Below are positions 41,336 through 50,305 of a stretch of 64,000 nucleotides of DNA, in pieces (within the stretch, counting starts at the first letter, position 1; every line of letters begins with the position of its first letter). The notes beneath the pieces were generated by a model that was not told where the DNA came from, searched no databases, and saw nothing but the letters and a program-made list of their open reading frames with translations. Made by a program: the position numbers and the translations under genes. The DNA lies in contig NZ_FOLS01000024.1 of NCBI RefSeq assembly GCF_900112375.1, positions 62,001 to 126,000 of the forward strand. The letters are read 5' to 3'. Origin of the DNA: Pseudomonas citronellolis. GTDB lineage: Bacteria > Pseudomonadota > Gammaproteobacteria > Pseudomonadales > Pseudomonadaceae.

Positions 41336-43360
41336 ATGCTCGAACGGATTCCGGACGAATCGAACCTGGCCGAACTGACCCTGCGCGGGCTCATTCTCGG
41401 CGCCCTCATCACCGTCGTCTTCACCGCCTCCAACGTCTACCTGGGCCTGAAGGTCGGGCTGACGTTCGCCTCCTCGATCCCCGCCGCGGTGATCTCCATG
41501 GCGGTGCTGCGCTACTTCTCCGGCTCGAACATCCTGGAGAACAACATGGTGCAGACCCAGGCCTCGGCCGCCGGCACCCTGTCGTCGATCATCTTCATCC
41601 TCCCGGGGCTGCTGATGATCGGCTACTGGGCCGGCTTCCCGTTCTGGCAGACCGCGGCCATCTGCTCCATCGGCGGCATCCTCGGGGTGCTCTACACCAT
41701 CCCGCTGCGCCGGGTGATGGTGGTGCAGAGCAGCCTGCCGTACCCCGAGGGCGTGGCGGCGGCGGAGATCCTGCGCGTCGGCAGCCATGACGAGGAACAC
41801 CCGCAGACCGGCGACGGCAGCAAGCCGGGCCTGCGCGACATCCTCGCCGGCGGCCTGGTGGCGGCGCTGTTCAGCCTGTTCAGCAGCGGCTTCAAGCTGC
41901 TGGCCGAGGGCTTCAGTTTCTGGCTCACCGCCGGCCAGGCGGCGTTCCGTCTGTCCACCGGCTTCTCCCTGGCGCTGGTCGGCGCCGGCTACCTGATGGG
42001 CATCACCGCCGGCATCGCCATCCTCATCGGCGTGGTGATTGCCTGGGGCGTGGCGGTGCCGCTGCTCACCGTGAACAGCACCCTGGCTGCCGGGCAGAGC
42101 CTGCCGGAGCTGGCCAGCAAGCTGTGGAGCAGCCAGGTGCGCTTCCTCGGCGCCGGCACCATCGGCGTGGCCGCGCTCTGGACCCTGGCCACCCTGTTCA
42201 AGCCCATGGTGCAGGGCGTCTGGGCCTCGCTCAGCGCCATCAGCGGGCGCGCCGAGACCAGCGACCTGCGCACCGAGCGCGACATGCCGGCGGCCTGGAT
42301 CCTGGCCATCGCCGCCGTGCTGCTGGTGGCGCTGTTCGTGGTCTTCGCCTACTTCCTCGGCCAGGCCGCGCCGGACCTCGCCGGCTTCGCCTTCTGGGGC
42401 CTGGTGGCCACCTGCGTGGTGTTCGCCTTCTTCTTCGGCTTCCTGATCGCCGCCGCCTGCGGCTACATGGCCGGCCTGGTGGGTTCCTCCAGCAGCCCGA
42501 TCTCCGGCATCGGCATCATCGCGGTGATCCTGGTGTCGCTGCTGATCCTCGGCGTCGGCTCGCTGGAGACCGGCTTCCTGGCCCGCGAGGGCGGCAAGCT
42601 GGCGATCGCCCTGGCGCTGTTCACCACCGCCGTGGTGCTGGCCATCGCCGCCATCTCCAACGACAACCTGCAGGACCTCAAGACCGGCTACCTGGTCGGC
42701 GCCACGCCCTGGCGCCAGCAGGTGGCGCTGATCGTCGGCTGCCTGGTGGGCGCGCTGGTGATCCCGCCGGTGCTGGAGCTGCTGTACAACGCCTATGGCT
42801 TCACCGGTGCCCTGCCGCGCGAGGGCATGGACCCCGGCGCGGCCCTGGCCGCGCCCCAGGCGACGTTGATGACCGCCATCGCCAGCGGGATTTTCCATAA
42901 CGCGCTGAACTGGAACATGATCCTCATCGGCGTGGCCCTGGGCATCGCCCTGATCCTCGTCGACGTGCTCCTGCGCCGCACCGGCAAGGCCAGCCTGCCG
43001 GTGCTGGCCGTGGGCCTGGGCATCTACCTGCCGCCGACCATCGGCATGACCCTGGTGGTGGGCGCGGTGCTCGCCTGGCTGCTGGAAAGCACGCTGAAGA
43101 AGCGCGCCCAGGCCGCCGGGGTGAACGAGGACAAGTACGCCGACCTGCCGCGCCGCCGCGGCGTGCTGCTGGCTTCGGGGCTGATCGTCGGCGAGAGCCT
43201 GATGGGCATCCTGCTCGCCGCGCTGATCGGCACCAGCGGCAAGGACGCGCCCCTGGCGCTGGTCGGCGCCGGCTTCGAGGACACCGCGCAGTGGCTGGGG
43301 CTGCTGGTGTTCGTGGTGGTCTGCGTGCTGTTCCACCGCCAGGTGCTGGGCAAACGCTGA
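41336..43360 (+). CDS. OPT-family transporter
   Basis: A 674-residue inner-membrane protein of the oligopeptide transporter family, with about 15 hydrophobic segments. The OPT hallmark region NVYLGLKVGLTFASSIPAAV is near residues 33-52, followed by NILENNMVQTQASAAGTLSS and SLPYPEGVAAAEIL. Members move small peptides or metal chelates such as glutathione-derived or siderophore-like compounds. No peptidase partner is adjacent. Start ATG 41336 with modest ribosome binding sequence; preceded by the tandem REP array. Confidence 0.92.
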   Translation: MLERIPDESNLAELTLRGLILGALITVVFTASNVYLGLKVGLTFASSIPAAVISMAVLRYFSGSNILENNMVQTQASAAGTLSSIIFILPGLLMIGYWAGFPFWQTAAICSIGGILGVLYTIPLRRVMVVQSSLPYPEGVAAAEILRVGSHDEEHPQTGDGSKPGLRDILAGGLVAALFSLFSSGFKLLAEGFSFWLTAGQAAFRLSTGFSLALVGAGYLMGITAGIAILIGVVIAWGVAVPLLTVNSTLAAGQSLPELASKLWSSQVRFLGAGTIGVAALWTLATLFKPMVQGVWASLSAISGRAETSDLRTERDMPAAWILAIAAVLLVALFVVFAYFLGQAAPDLAGFAFWGLVATCVVFAFFFGFLIAAACGYMAGLVGSSSSPISGIGIIAVILVSLLILGVGSLETGFLAREGGKLAIALALFTTAVVLAIAAISNDNLQDLKTGYLVGATPWRQQVALIVGCLVGALVIPPVLELLYNAYGFTGALPREGMDPGAALAAPQATLMTAIASGIFHNALNWNMILIGVALGIALILVDVLLRRTGKASLPVLAVGLGIYLPPTIGMTLVVGAVLAWLLESTLKKRAQAAGVNEDKYADLPRRRGVLLASGLIVGESLMGILLAALIGTSGKDAPLALVGAGFEDTAQWLGLLVFVVVCVLFHRQVLGKR

Positions 43361-43391
43361 TACAAACGCAGGCTTGGTCGATCAGGGATGT

Positions 43392-43414
43392 GTGATATAT
43401 GTTATCGATATCAC
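43392..43414. promoter_or_regulatory. GTGATAT-N9-ATATCAC inverted repeat, likely toxin-antitoxin operator
   Basis: Perfect 7-bp arms 9 bp apart, 14 bp upstream of the CopG-type antitoxin start. Ribbon-helix-helix antitoxins usually bind such sites to autoregulate. Confidence 0.6.
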
Positions 43415-43428
43415 ATATGGAGGACGCC

Positions 43429-43644
43429 ATGCGTACCCTGGTCGACATCCCTGCCGAACACCTCGAAGCGCTCAATGCCCTGGGCGAGCAACAGCAGCAA
43501 TCGCGCGCCGCGCTGATCCGCGAGGCGGTCGCCGAGTACCTGGTCCGGCACCGCCGGCAGGATGCCGAGGCCGCCTTCGGCCTGTGGAACGGCAGCGCCG
43601 GCGACGGCCTGGCCTACCAGGAGAAGGTGCGCGAGGAATGGTGA
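43429..43644 (+). CDS. ribbon-helix-helix (CopG-type) antitoxin
   Basis: A 71-residue protein. The N-terminal strand RTLVDIPAEHLEAL and helices QQSRAALIREAVAEYLVRHR are the ribbon-helix-helix fold (residues 1-45); the C-terminal tail (AAFGLWNGSAGDGLAYQEKV) is the likely toxin-wrapping part. The ATG at 43429 follows GGAGGA. The stop overlaps the PIN toxin start by 7 bp, the usual arrangement for a VapBC-like pair. Confidence 0.88.
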   Translation: MRTLVDIPAEHLEALNALGEQQQQSRAALIREAVAEYLVRHRRQDAEAAFGLWNGSAGDGLAYQEKVREEW

Positions 43645-44003
43645 AGGCGCTGTTCGACACCAACATCCTCATCGACTACCTAAACGGCCACGAACAGGCC
43701 CGCGACGAGTTGCGCCGCTACGATGACCCCGCCATCAGCATCGTCACCTGGATGGAGGTGATGATCGGCGCCACGCCCGCCACCGCCGCGGCCACCCGCG
43801 CCTTCCTCGACAGCTTCGCCCTGGTGCCGCTCGACGCGTCCGTCGCCGAGCGCGCCGTGGCGGTGCGCCAGGCGCTGCGGGTGAAGCTGCCGGACGCCAT
43901 CATCAAGGCCAGCGCCGAGGTGCAGGGGCGCCTGCTGGTCACCCGCAACACCAGGGACTTCCCCGTCGACGACGCCGGCGTGCGCCTGCCCTACCGGCTC
44001 TGA
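43638..44003 (+). CDS. PIN-domain (VapC-like) ribonuclease toxin
   Basis: A 121-residue PIN domain. Acidic active-site residues visible: D7 (FDTNILIDYL), E40 (TWMEVMIG), D86 (LPDAIIKASAE) and D107 (VTRNTRDF). VapC toxins cut tRNA or rRNA. Start ATG 43638 inside the antitoxin 3' end. Both genes are GC-rich like the neighbours, so the pair is either long-resident or from a similar host. Confidence 0.9.
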   Translation: MVKALFDTNILIDYLNGHEQARDELRRYDDPAISIVTWMEVMIGATPATAAATRAFLDSFALVPLDASVAERAVAVRQALRVKLPDAIIKASAEVQGRLLVTRNTRDFPVDDAGVRLPYRL

Positions 44004-44716
44004 GCCCCGCGCCGGGCGAACCACAGGCTGGAGAAGGCGTAGGCGACGAACCAGCCGATGTTGATGCCGGCGCCGCGCAGCCAGGTGCCCAGCGGCTCCG
44101 CCAGCACGGCGGGGGCGAAGTGGCCCAGCACCCCCAGGCTCAGCGGGTTGAGCAGCAGCGCGCTGCTGCGCGGCAGGCGCGTGCGCCCGCAGGCGATGGC
44201 CAGGGTGAGCACGGCCAGCCCGGCCACCAGGCCGCCCACCGCCGCCACCCAGGCGATCATCAGCAGGCGGTGGAACTGCTCGCCCAGCGCCAGCAGCGCC
44301 GGATGGGCGTCCGCCGGCACCAGCAGGAGGGTCTTGTAGACCATCCCCAGGTGGTAGAAGGCGGCGTGCCCCAGCGGCGAGTAGGCGTTGCCGCAGACCA
44401 GCAGGGCGAACAGCGTCCAGGCCATCCAGCCCCGGCCGCGGGCGACCAGGAACCAGTGCCAGGCGCCGAGCAGGTACAGCGGCATGGCCAGCACTGCCAC
44501 CAGGGCGCCGAAGGCCAGGCGCGGCTCGCTGTTGGGCAGCATGTAGTCCAGGCCTTCGAAGCTGATCCGCGCCAGGTAGTCCTGCAGCGGCGGGTAGTCG
44601 GCGAGGTTGGCCCGGGCGCCGAGCAGGCCGGCGTCGCCGATCATCCAGAACACCGCGGCCAGCAGCCCGGCGTAGCCGCACAGGCGCAGGGCGCGGTCGC
44701 TGTAGATCGGGTTCAT
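43991..44716 (-). CDS. predicted multi-pass membrane protein, 241 aa
   Basis: Start ATG 44716 (MNPIYSDRALRLCGYAGLLA). About six or seven hydrophobic segments: YAGLLAAVFWMIGDAGLLGA, LAFGALVAVLAMPLYLLGAW, WMAWTLFALLVCGNAY, LLMIAWVAAVGGLVAGLAVL and INIGWFVAYAFSSLWFA. Family not recognised with certainty. It overlaps the small protein gene upstream by 4 bp, so it belongs to the iron-uptake operon; its 3' end overlaps the convergent PIN toxin gene by 13 bp. Confidence 0.75.
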   Translation of the reverse strand: MNPIYSDRALRLCGYAGLLAAVFWMIGDAGLLGARANLADYPPLQDYLARISFEGLDYMLPNSEPRLAFGALVAVLAMPLYLLGAWHWFLVARGRGWMAWTLFALLVCGNAYSPLGHAAFYHLGMVYKTLLLVPADAHPALLALGEQFHRLLMIAWVAAVGGLVAGLAVLTLAIACGRTRLPRSSALLLNPLSLGVLGHFAPAVLAEPLGTWLRGAGINIGWFVAYAFSSLWFARRGAQSR

Positions 44717-44895
44717 GGCGACGGCCTGCGGGCGCGGGCCAGCGCCGCCAGGATCACCACCAGGGGAACGCCCAGGGCGAACCAGGACAGCGCGTCCCAG
44801 GGGCCGTCGCCGACCAGCGCGGAAATCAGCCCTACCAGGCTGAGCACGGCCAGCGCCAGGGGCCAGCGGAACACCATCCACAGGTTGCGCTTCAT
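44713..44895 (-). CDS. small two-helix membrane protein, 60 aa
   Basis: MKRNLWMVFRWPLALAVLSL..., with hydrophobic helices at about 10-29 and 37-53 and a basic tail. The ATG at 44895 overlaps the PepSY gene stop (ATGA) and the stop overlaps the next gene start, so it is translationally coupled on both sides. Similar tiny genes sit beside PepSY-type siderophore reductases in Pseudomonas; function unknown. Confidence 0.75.
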   Translation of the reverse strand: MKRNLWMVFRWPLALAVLSLVGLISALVGDGPWDALSWFALGVPLVVILAALARARRPSP

Positions 44896-46040
44896 GCCTC
44901 GCCCTCCGCGGCCAGGTGCCCGGCCTGCAGGTCGGCCAGGCGTTTCTCCATGGTCTTGCGCCGCGCGAACCACAGGTACAGGCCGCTGCCGAGGACGACG
45001 ATGGCCACCAGGTCGAGCAGCGTCCAGACGATCTTCAGCGGCAGCCCGCCGTAGTCGCCGAAGTGCAGCGGCTGCGAGAGGAACAGCGTCTTCACGTACA
45101 GCGGCATCTCGCGGATGTCGGTCAGCTCGCCGGTCTGCGCGTCCACCAGGGCCGGCTTGAGCAGGCGCTTGGTCAGCGGCGTGGCGCCGTGCATGAACAC
45201 CGCGTAGTGGTGCTGGCTGCTGAACTGGGTGCCGGGGAAGCCGATGAAGCTCATGGTCATGTCCGGCGCCGCCGCCTGGGCGGTCTGCAGCGCCTTGTGC
45301 AGCGAGCCGTTGTCGGCCATGGGCGGCGCGTCGCGGTAGGGCGCGGTCATGTCGGCCAGCTGGTCGCTGCGCCAGAGCATGAGGATCGGCAGCGCCAGGG
45401 TGTTGATCACCCCGGTGGCGCCCACCACCAGCACCCAGGCCAGGGTGACGATGCCCAGCATGTTGTGCAGGTCCAGCCACTTCACCCGGCGGCTACGTCT
45501 GGTGCGCACCGCGGCGAAGTCGAGCTTGCGCATGAAGGGCGTGTAGACCACCACCCCGGATACCAGCGAGGCCACCAGCAGCAGCCCCATGAAGCCGAGG
45601 AACAGGTAGCCGGGCAGGCCCATGAACAGGTCGGTGTGCAGCTTGAGCATCAGGTACATGAAGCCGCCGGGCGGCGGCTCCGGGTCGAAGAACTCGCCGG
45701 TGCGCGCGTCGAACGGCTGCACGTGGCCGATCTCCGGCGGCGGCACCAGGCTGGGCGCGGTGATCACCGCGCCCAGCGGCTCGTCGGGGTCGAACACCAC
45801 GAAGCGCACCACCTCGCCCGGGCGCGCGGCCAGGGCGCGGGCCACCACGTCGTCGTAGTCGATGCGCGGCGACTCGGCGGTCAGCGGCTTGAGCTCCGGG
45901 TGCGGTTCCAGGTAGTGCTCGATCTCCTCGTGGAAGATCAGCGGCAGGCCGGTCAGGCACAGCAGCAGGAGGAACAGCGTGGACACCAGGCTGGTCCACT
46001 TGTGCACCAGGTACCAGGTGCGCAGGGCTTTCGCGGTCAT
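44892..46040 (-). CDS. PepSY-type membrane protein, likely siderophore reductase (FoxB-like)
   Basis: A 382-residue PepSY-associated TM protein, the same length as P. aeruginosa FoxB as I recall it. N-terminal helix with WYLVHKWTSLVSTLFLLLLC, a periplasmic PepSY region, a central helix (FLGFMGLLLVASLVSGVVVY), WLDLHNMLGIVTLAWVLVVG with haem-ligand-type histidines, and a last helix near 350-370. Such proteins reduce ferric siderophore in the periplasm or inner membrane. It is 7 bp downstream of the TonB receptor gene, in one operon. Confidence 0.88.
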   Translation of the reverse strand: MTAKALRTWYLVHKWTSLVSTLFLLLLCLTGLPLIFHEEIEHYLEPHPELKPLTAESPRIDYDDVVARALAARPGEVVRFVVFDPDEPLGAVITAPSLVPPPEIGHVQPFDARTGEFFDPEPPPGGFMYLMLKLHTDLFMGLPGYLFLGFMGLLLVASLVSGVVVYTPFMRKLDFAAVRTRRSRRVKWLDLHNMLGIVTLAWVLVVGATGVINTLALPILMLWRSDQLADMTAPYRDAPPMADNGSLHKALQTAQAAAPDMTMSFIGFPGTQFSSQHHYAVFMHGATPLTKRLLKPALVDAQTGELTDIREMPLYVKTLFLSQPLHFGDYGGLPLKIVWTLLDLVAIVVLGSGLYLWFARRKTMEKRLADLQAGHLAAEGEA

Positions 46041-46047
46041 GGGCGCC

Positions 46048-48459
46048 TCAGAAGTCCGCGGTCAGCGACAGCGACAGGGTGCGCGGCGAGCTGACGGTCA
46101 TGTAGCCGTTGGACGCGGTCCAGTAGTCCTTGGCCAGCAGGTTCTCAAGGTTGGCCCGCGCCACCAGCGGCTTGCCGGCGACCTGGAAGGCATAGCTGGC
46201 GCCGACGTCGACGCGGTTCCAGTGCGGGACCTTGAGGTCGTTGGTGGTGTCCAGGTAGGCCGCGCCGGTGTAGATCCAGCGGCCGTCGAGGGTCAGTCCC
46301 TGGACGAACGGGGTGTCCCAGCTCAGCCCCAGGTTGGCCTGGCGCCGCGGCACGCCGGGGGCGTCCTGGCCTTCGCTGGCGGGGTTGGCGGTCTTGCTCT
46401 GCTCGGCCTTGATGTAGGTGGCGCCGGCCAGCACGCGCAGGTCGTCGGTCAGTTCGCCGAACAGGCTCAGCTCGATGCCGCGGTTGCGTTGCTCGCCGTC
46501 GGCGCGGAACACGTTGTCGGCGTCGAGGAAGGCGTTGGGCTTCTTGATCTCGAACAGCGCCAGGGTGGTGGTGAAGCTGCCCAGTTCGTACTTGGCGCCG
46601 ACCTCGTACTGCTCGGCCTTGTACGGCGCCAGCGCCTGGCCGGCGTTGGCCGCGGTGGAGGGCGGGGTGTCGCCCTGGCTCAGGCCCTGGATGTAGTTGG
46701 CGTACAGCGACAGCTCGTCCAGCGGCTTGACCAGCAGGCTGAACATCGGCGTCCAGGCGTGCTCGTCGTACTTGTTGGTGCGCGCCCCGCTGGACGGGTC
46801 GTAGTCCTTGGACTGCACCGTCTGCCGGCGCACGCCGGCGGTGAACTGCACGCGCTCGTCGAGGATCGACAGCTTGTCGGCCAGGGCCACGCCGGAAAGG
46901 TCGGTTTCGTTGGTCTTGGGGATGCCGCCGTCGAGGCTGGAGAAGTCCGGGATCGGCGTGTGCGGCGAGGTCTCGTAGAGGCTGCCCGGCTGCATGCCGG
47001 TGAACACGTAGACCATGCCCACGCGCTCGTGCAGGCGGTTGGCGCTGAAGGTCCAGTCGTGGCGCACCGGGCCGGTGTCGAAGTCGCCGCGCAGGCCGGC
47101 CTCGCCGGAGTAGGTGCGGCGGTCGGCGCGCTGGCGCGCCAGGCCGTTGATGATGTCGCCCTGGTTGCCGTTGAGGATGCTGTTGGCGGCGATGGTCTCG
47201 TAGTTGCTCTGCCGTCCGCCGATGCTGGCGAAGGCGGTGAGGTGGTCGCTGAGGTCGTACTCGCCGCGGTTGACCATGGAGTAGTCCTCCTGGTCCAGGT
47301 AGGAATCGCGCAGGCCGAAGCGCGTCTTGGAGTCCGGCGCGTGGGGGATGCTGGTGGCGGTGCCGGTGATCACCGGGCGCACCACGCCTTCCAGGCTTTC
47401 CTTCTGGTACAGCAGGTCGCTGGACAGGCGCAGGCGCTCGCCGCGGAAGTCCAGGGCCAGGGACATCAGCGGGAACTCGCGGCTCTGGTGGTCGATGGCG
47501 GTGTCGCCGTTGCGGTACACGCCGTTGAAGCGCACGCCGAAGGCGTTGCCCTCGCCGAAGCGGCGGCCGATGTCCAGGTGCGTGCCGACCTGCGAGCGGT
47601 CGGTCCAGTCCAGGCTGACGCGGGTCAGCGGCTGGTCCTCGGCGCGCTTGGGCACCAGGTTGATGGTGCCGCCGACGCTGCCGCCGGGGGACATGCCGCC
47701 GAGCAGGGCGGTGGGGCCCTTGAGCACTTCGACGCGCTCGGCGAACTCGATCGGCACCCGCCAGTAGGGCAGCACGCCGTACAGGCCGTTGAGGGCGACG
47801 TCGGCGTTGTTCACGTTGAAGCCGCGGATGACGTAGGTGTCCACCAGGTCGCCGCGGCCGCCGACCACCCGCACCGACGGGTCGTTGGCCACCAGCAGGT
47901 CGGCGACGCTGCGCGCCTGCTGCGCCTCGATGGTCTGCGCGGTGTAGCTGGTGACGCTGAAGGGCGTGTCCATGAGGTCGGCGTTGCCCAGCATGCCCAG
48001 GCGCGCGCCGCTGGCCACCTGGCCGCCGGCATAGGCGGGCGGCAGCGTCTCGGCGCCGAGGCTGGCGGTGATGGTGCTGGCCGACAGCGCCACGGCGCCG
48101 TCGGTGGGCAGCGGCCGCAGCACGTAGCTGCCGTTGGCCTGGGGCTCGGCTTCCAGGCCGCTGCCGGCGAGCAGCGCGCTGAAGCCGCCGGTGACGTCGT
48201 AGCTGCCGTGCAGGCCGCTGGACTGGCGGCCGCGCAGTTGCGCGGCGTCGAACGACAGGGCCACCCCGGCGGCGCTGGCGAAGCGCCCGAGCACCTCGGC
48301 CAGCGGGCCGGCGGCGATGTCGTAGCGCGCGGCTTCCGCGGCCTGGGTCGTGGTGGCGGCGAGCGCGCCGGCGCCCAGGGCCAGGGCGATGGCCAGGGCC
48401 AGCGGTTTGTGCAACGAGCGGCTGCCGGTGGTCGGCGCCGGGGTGGTGTAGCGGTTCAT
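46048..48459 (-). CDS. TonB-dependent siderophore receptor with signalling domain
   Basis: An 803-residue outer-membrane receptor. Order: signal peptide ([20 protein letters not shown]), STN signalling domain (about 43-116; [20 protein letters not shown]), plug domain ([35 protein letters not shown]) and the 22-strand barrel ending in SLSLTADF with a terminal Phe. The STN domain passes the ligand signal to the FecR-type protein and sigma factor encoded next to it. The ATG at 48459 is the start; the frame is open far upstream without support. Ligand unknown, a hydroxamate-type siderophore is plausible. Confidence 0.93.
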   Translation of the reverse strand: MNRYTTPAPTTGSRSLHKPLALAIALALGAGALAATTTQAAEAARYDIAAGPLAEVLGRFASAAGVALSFDAAQLRGRQSSGLHGSYDVTGGFSALLAGSGLEAEPQANGSYVLRPLPTDGAVALSASTITASLGAETLPPAYAGGQVASGARLGMLGNADLMDTPFSVTSYTAQTIEAQQARSVADLLVANDPSVRVVGGRGDLVDTYVIRGFNVNNADVALNGLYGVLPYWRVPIEFAERVEVLKGPTALLGGMSPGGSVGGTINLVPKRAEDQPLTRVSLDWTDRSQVGTHLDIGRRFGEGNAFGVRFNGVYRNGDTAIDHQSREFPLMSLALDFRGERLRLSSDLLYQKESLEGVVRPVITGTATSIPHAPDSKTRFGLRDSYLDQEDYSMVNRGEYDLSDHLTAFASIGGRQSNYETIAANSILNGNQGDIINGLARQRADRRTYSGEAGLRGDFDTGPVRHDWTFSANRLHERVGMVYVFTGMQPGSLYETSPHTPIPDFSSLDGGIPKTNETDLSGVALADKLSILDERVQFTAGVRRQTVQSKDYDPSSGARTNKYDEHAWTPMFSLLVKPLDELSLYANYIQGLSQGDTPPSTAANAGQALAPYKAEQYEVGAKYELGSFTTTLALFEIKKPNAFLDADNVFRADGEQRNRGIELSLFGELTDDLRVLAGATYIKAEQSKTANPASEGQDAPGVPRRQANLGLSWDTPFVQGLTLDGRWIYTGAAYLDTTNDLKVPHWNRVDVGASYAFQVAGKPLVARANLENLLAKDYWTASNGYMTVSSPRTLSLSLTADF

Positions 48460-48560
48460 GCAAGCTCCCCCAAGTTGGGCCAGATGGCCCGGAATAAGAG
48501 GGGGCCGGGCGAGGGCGGAAAAAAGTGCAAGGGCGGGCGGATTTTTTTCGCCCCCGGCGT

Positions 48561-49529
48561 TCAGGCGCGTGGCTGCACGCTGATCCAGAAGCGCGTATGG
48601 CGCACGATGCGCAGGTCGAAGCCGGATTCCAGGGCGGCCAGGGCCAGGTCGGTGTCGCCGATGGGGAAGTTGCCGGAGACCTTCAGGCCGGCCACCTGCG
48701 GGTCGCAATGCAGCACGCCGTTGCGGTAGCGCGAGAGTTCCTCCAGCAGCTCGCCCAGCGGGCGGTCCACGGCGATCAGGCTGCCGGCCAGCCAGGCCGC
48801 GGTGTTGGCGTCGTTGTGCCGCAGTTGGCCGAGTTCCAGCGCGTCGAGGTCGAGCTGCTCGCCGCCGTGCAGGATGCGGCTGCGCTGCGGCGCGGCCTGG
48901 GGGCGGACTTCCACGGCCTTGTCGAGCACGGCGACGCGGGTGCGGCCGTCGAGCAGGCGCACGCTGAAGCGGGTGCCCAGGGCGAGGATGCGCCCCTGGG
49001 GCGTCTCCACGCGGAAGGGCCGCGCGCTGCCGCTGGGGTCCGGCGCGGTGCTGACGAAGATTTCCCCGCGCAACAGGCGCAGCAGGCGTTGTCGGGGGTC
49101 GAAGAGCACGTCCACCGCGCTGTCGGTGTTGAGCGTCAGCGAGGAGCCGTCGGCCAGGGTGACTTCGCGGCGTTCGCCCACCGCGCTGCGGTAGTCGGCC
49201 AGCCAGGCCTGCCAGGGCGTGTCGCGCCAGGCGAGCCAGGCCAGCGGCAGGCCCAGGGCGAGGCTGCCCAGGCCGCCGAGCATCTGCCGGCGCGACAGCG
49301 CGCGGGCGCCCAGCGTCGGTCCGGCCAGTTGCCCCGGCACCCGGGCGAATTGCTGGCGCACCTGTTCCACCCGGGCCCAGGCGTGCTGGTGTTCGGCGCT
49401 GGCGGCGTACCAGTGCTGCCAGGCGTTGCGGTCGGCATCGCTGGCCTGGCCGGAGTAGAGGCGCGCGTACCACTGGGCGGCGGCGCGGATGGCCTGGCGC
49501 TCGGTCTCGCTGGGAGTGGCGGTGCTCAT
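48561..49529 (-). CDS. FecR-type anti-sigma regulator
   Basis: A 322-residue transmembrane sensor. N-terminal cytoplasmic anti-sigma domain ([20 protein letters not shown], then [20 protein letters not shown]), a membrane segment ([18 protein letters not shown], about 84-101), and a periplasmic FecR domain ([37 protein letters not shown]) plus a C-terminal STN-like region. It overlaps the sigma factor gene by 4 bp and lies 101 bp before the receptor gene. Confidence 0.93.
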   Translation of the reverse strand: MSTATPSETERQAIRAAAQWYARLYSGQASDADRNAWQHWYAASAEHQHAWARVEQVRQQFARVPGQLAGPTLGARALSRRQMLGGLGSLALGLPLAWLAWRDTPWQAWLADYRSAVGERREVTLADGSSLTLNTDSAVDVLFDPRQRLLRLLRGEIFVSTAPDPSGSARPFRVETPQGRILALGTRFSVRLLDGRTRVAVLDKAVEVRPQAAPQRSRILHGGEQLDLDALELGQLRHNDANTAAWLAGSLIAVDRPLGELLEELSRYRNGVLHCDPQVAGLKVSGNFPIGDTDLALAALESGFDLRIVRHTRFWISVQPRA

Positions 49530-50032
49530 GGCAGCATCAGGCAGCAGTGTTCCATGGCCTTGGCCATGTGGTTGTTCACCGTGCGCAGGGAAATGCCCTG
49601 GCGCTCGGCGATCTCGGCGTAGGTCAGACCTTCCACCTGGGCCAGCAGGAAGCTGCGCTTGACCTTGGCGCCCAGGCCGTCGAGCAGGCGGTCGATCTCC
49701 ATCAGCGCCTCGAACAGCAGGGCCTGGGTCTCCGGCGAGGGCTGCTCGTCTTCCGGCAGGCTGGCCAGGGCTTCCAGGTAGGCCTGTTCCAGCGCGCGGC
49801 GGCGGAAGTGGTCGACCATCAGGCCGCGGGCCACGGTGGCCAGGTAGTCGCGTGGCTCGCGGATTTCGCTGGCGTTGCGCGCGCGCAGCACGCGGACGAA
49901 GGTGTCCTGGGCCAGGTCGGCGGCATCGCAGGCATTGCCCAGGCGGCGCCGCAGCCAGCCGTGCAGCCAGCCGTGGTGCTCGCTGTAGAGGTCGCGCAGG
50001 GCGTGCTGTTGGTTGAGGACGGTAGCCGACAT
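49526..50032 (-). CDS. FecI-type ECF sigma factor
   Basis: A 168-residue extracytoplasmic-function sigma factor of the iron-starvation group. Region 2: [20 protein letters not shown] and [17 protein letters not shown]; region 4: [20 protein letters not shown] followed by [20 protein letters not shown] (the helix-turn-helix). Start ATG 50032, 27 bp downstream of a Fur-type box, so it is made under iron limitation and activated through receptor-FecR signalling. Confidence 0.95.
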   Translation of the reverse strand: MSATVLNQQHALRDLYSEHHGWLHGWLRRRLGNACDAADLAQDTFVRVLRARNASEIREPRDYLATVARGLMVDHFRRRALEQAYLEALASLPEDEQPSPETQALLFEALMEIDRLLDGLGAKVKRSFLLAQVEGLTYAEIAERQGISLRTVNNHMAKAMEHCCLMLP

Positions 50033-50058
50033 GGGAATGGCCTGGAAAAAGAATGGCC

Positions 50059-50077
50059 AATGATAATCACTATCAAT
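50059..50077. promoter_or_regulatory. Fur box upstream of the sigma factor gene
   Basis: AATGATAATCACTATCAAT matches the Fur consensus (GATAATGATAATCATTATC) in most positions and overlaps the expected promoter of the FecI-type gene, reading leftwards. Confidence 0.85.
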
Positions 50078-50114
50078 TGCCTATTTCCAGGCCTCCCTTG
50101 GTCGTGCCCAGAAT

Positions 50115-50301
50115 CTGTCTACGATCTCGCGAGCTAGAGCAGAACAAGGCGCAACGACCAACGGGAGTAACAGCCGAAGGCTGGCCCGAAGGGCGAGCGC
50201 AGCGAGTCAGACAGGCGAGGAAGCGGAGTTTAGGCCGCTAAATGAGCATTCCTCGCCTGTTTTCAACGCAGTTATGCCGACGCGCAGCAGATCGTAGGCA
50301 G
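50115..50301. repeat. 187-bp MITE-like inverted-repeat element
   Basis: Ends CTGTCTACGATCT (50115-50127) and AGATCGTAGGCAG (50289-50301) are inverted repeats with one mismatch. Inside is a perfect 12-bp hairpin ACAGGCGAGGAA (50211-50222) / TTCCTCGCCTGT (50249-50260) followed by TTTTC, and a nested GGCCGCTAAA stem. It has no coding capacity. It lies between the Fur box and the betT 3' end and could act as a terminator for betT. Confidence 0.7.
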
Positions 50302-50305
50302 GTTC

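Noticed and set aside
41234-43336. 700-codon minus-strand ORF opposite the OPT gene
   Set aside because: Gln/His/Gly-rich low-complexity translation complementary to a membrane protein.
48460-48560. Terminator between the FecR-type and TonB receptor genes
   Set aside because: GC-rich with A-runs but no clear stem followed by a T-tract on the minus strand.
45979-48729. 916-codon plus-strand ORF opposite the TonB receptor
   Set aside because: Val/Gly/Gln/Ala-rich antisense shadow of a clear TonB receptor and PepSY gene.
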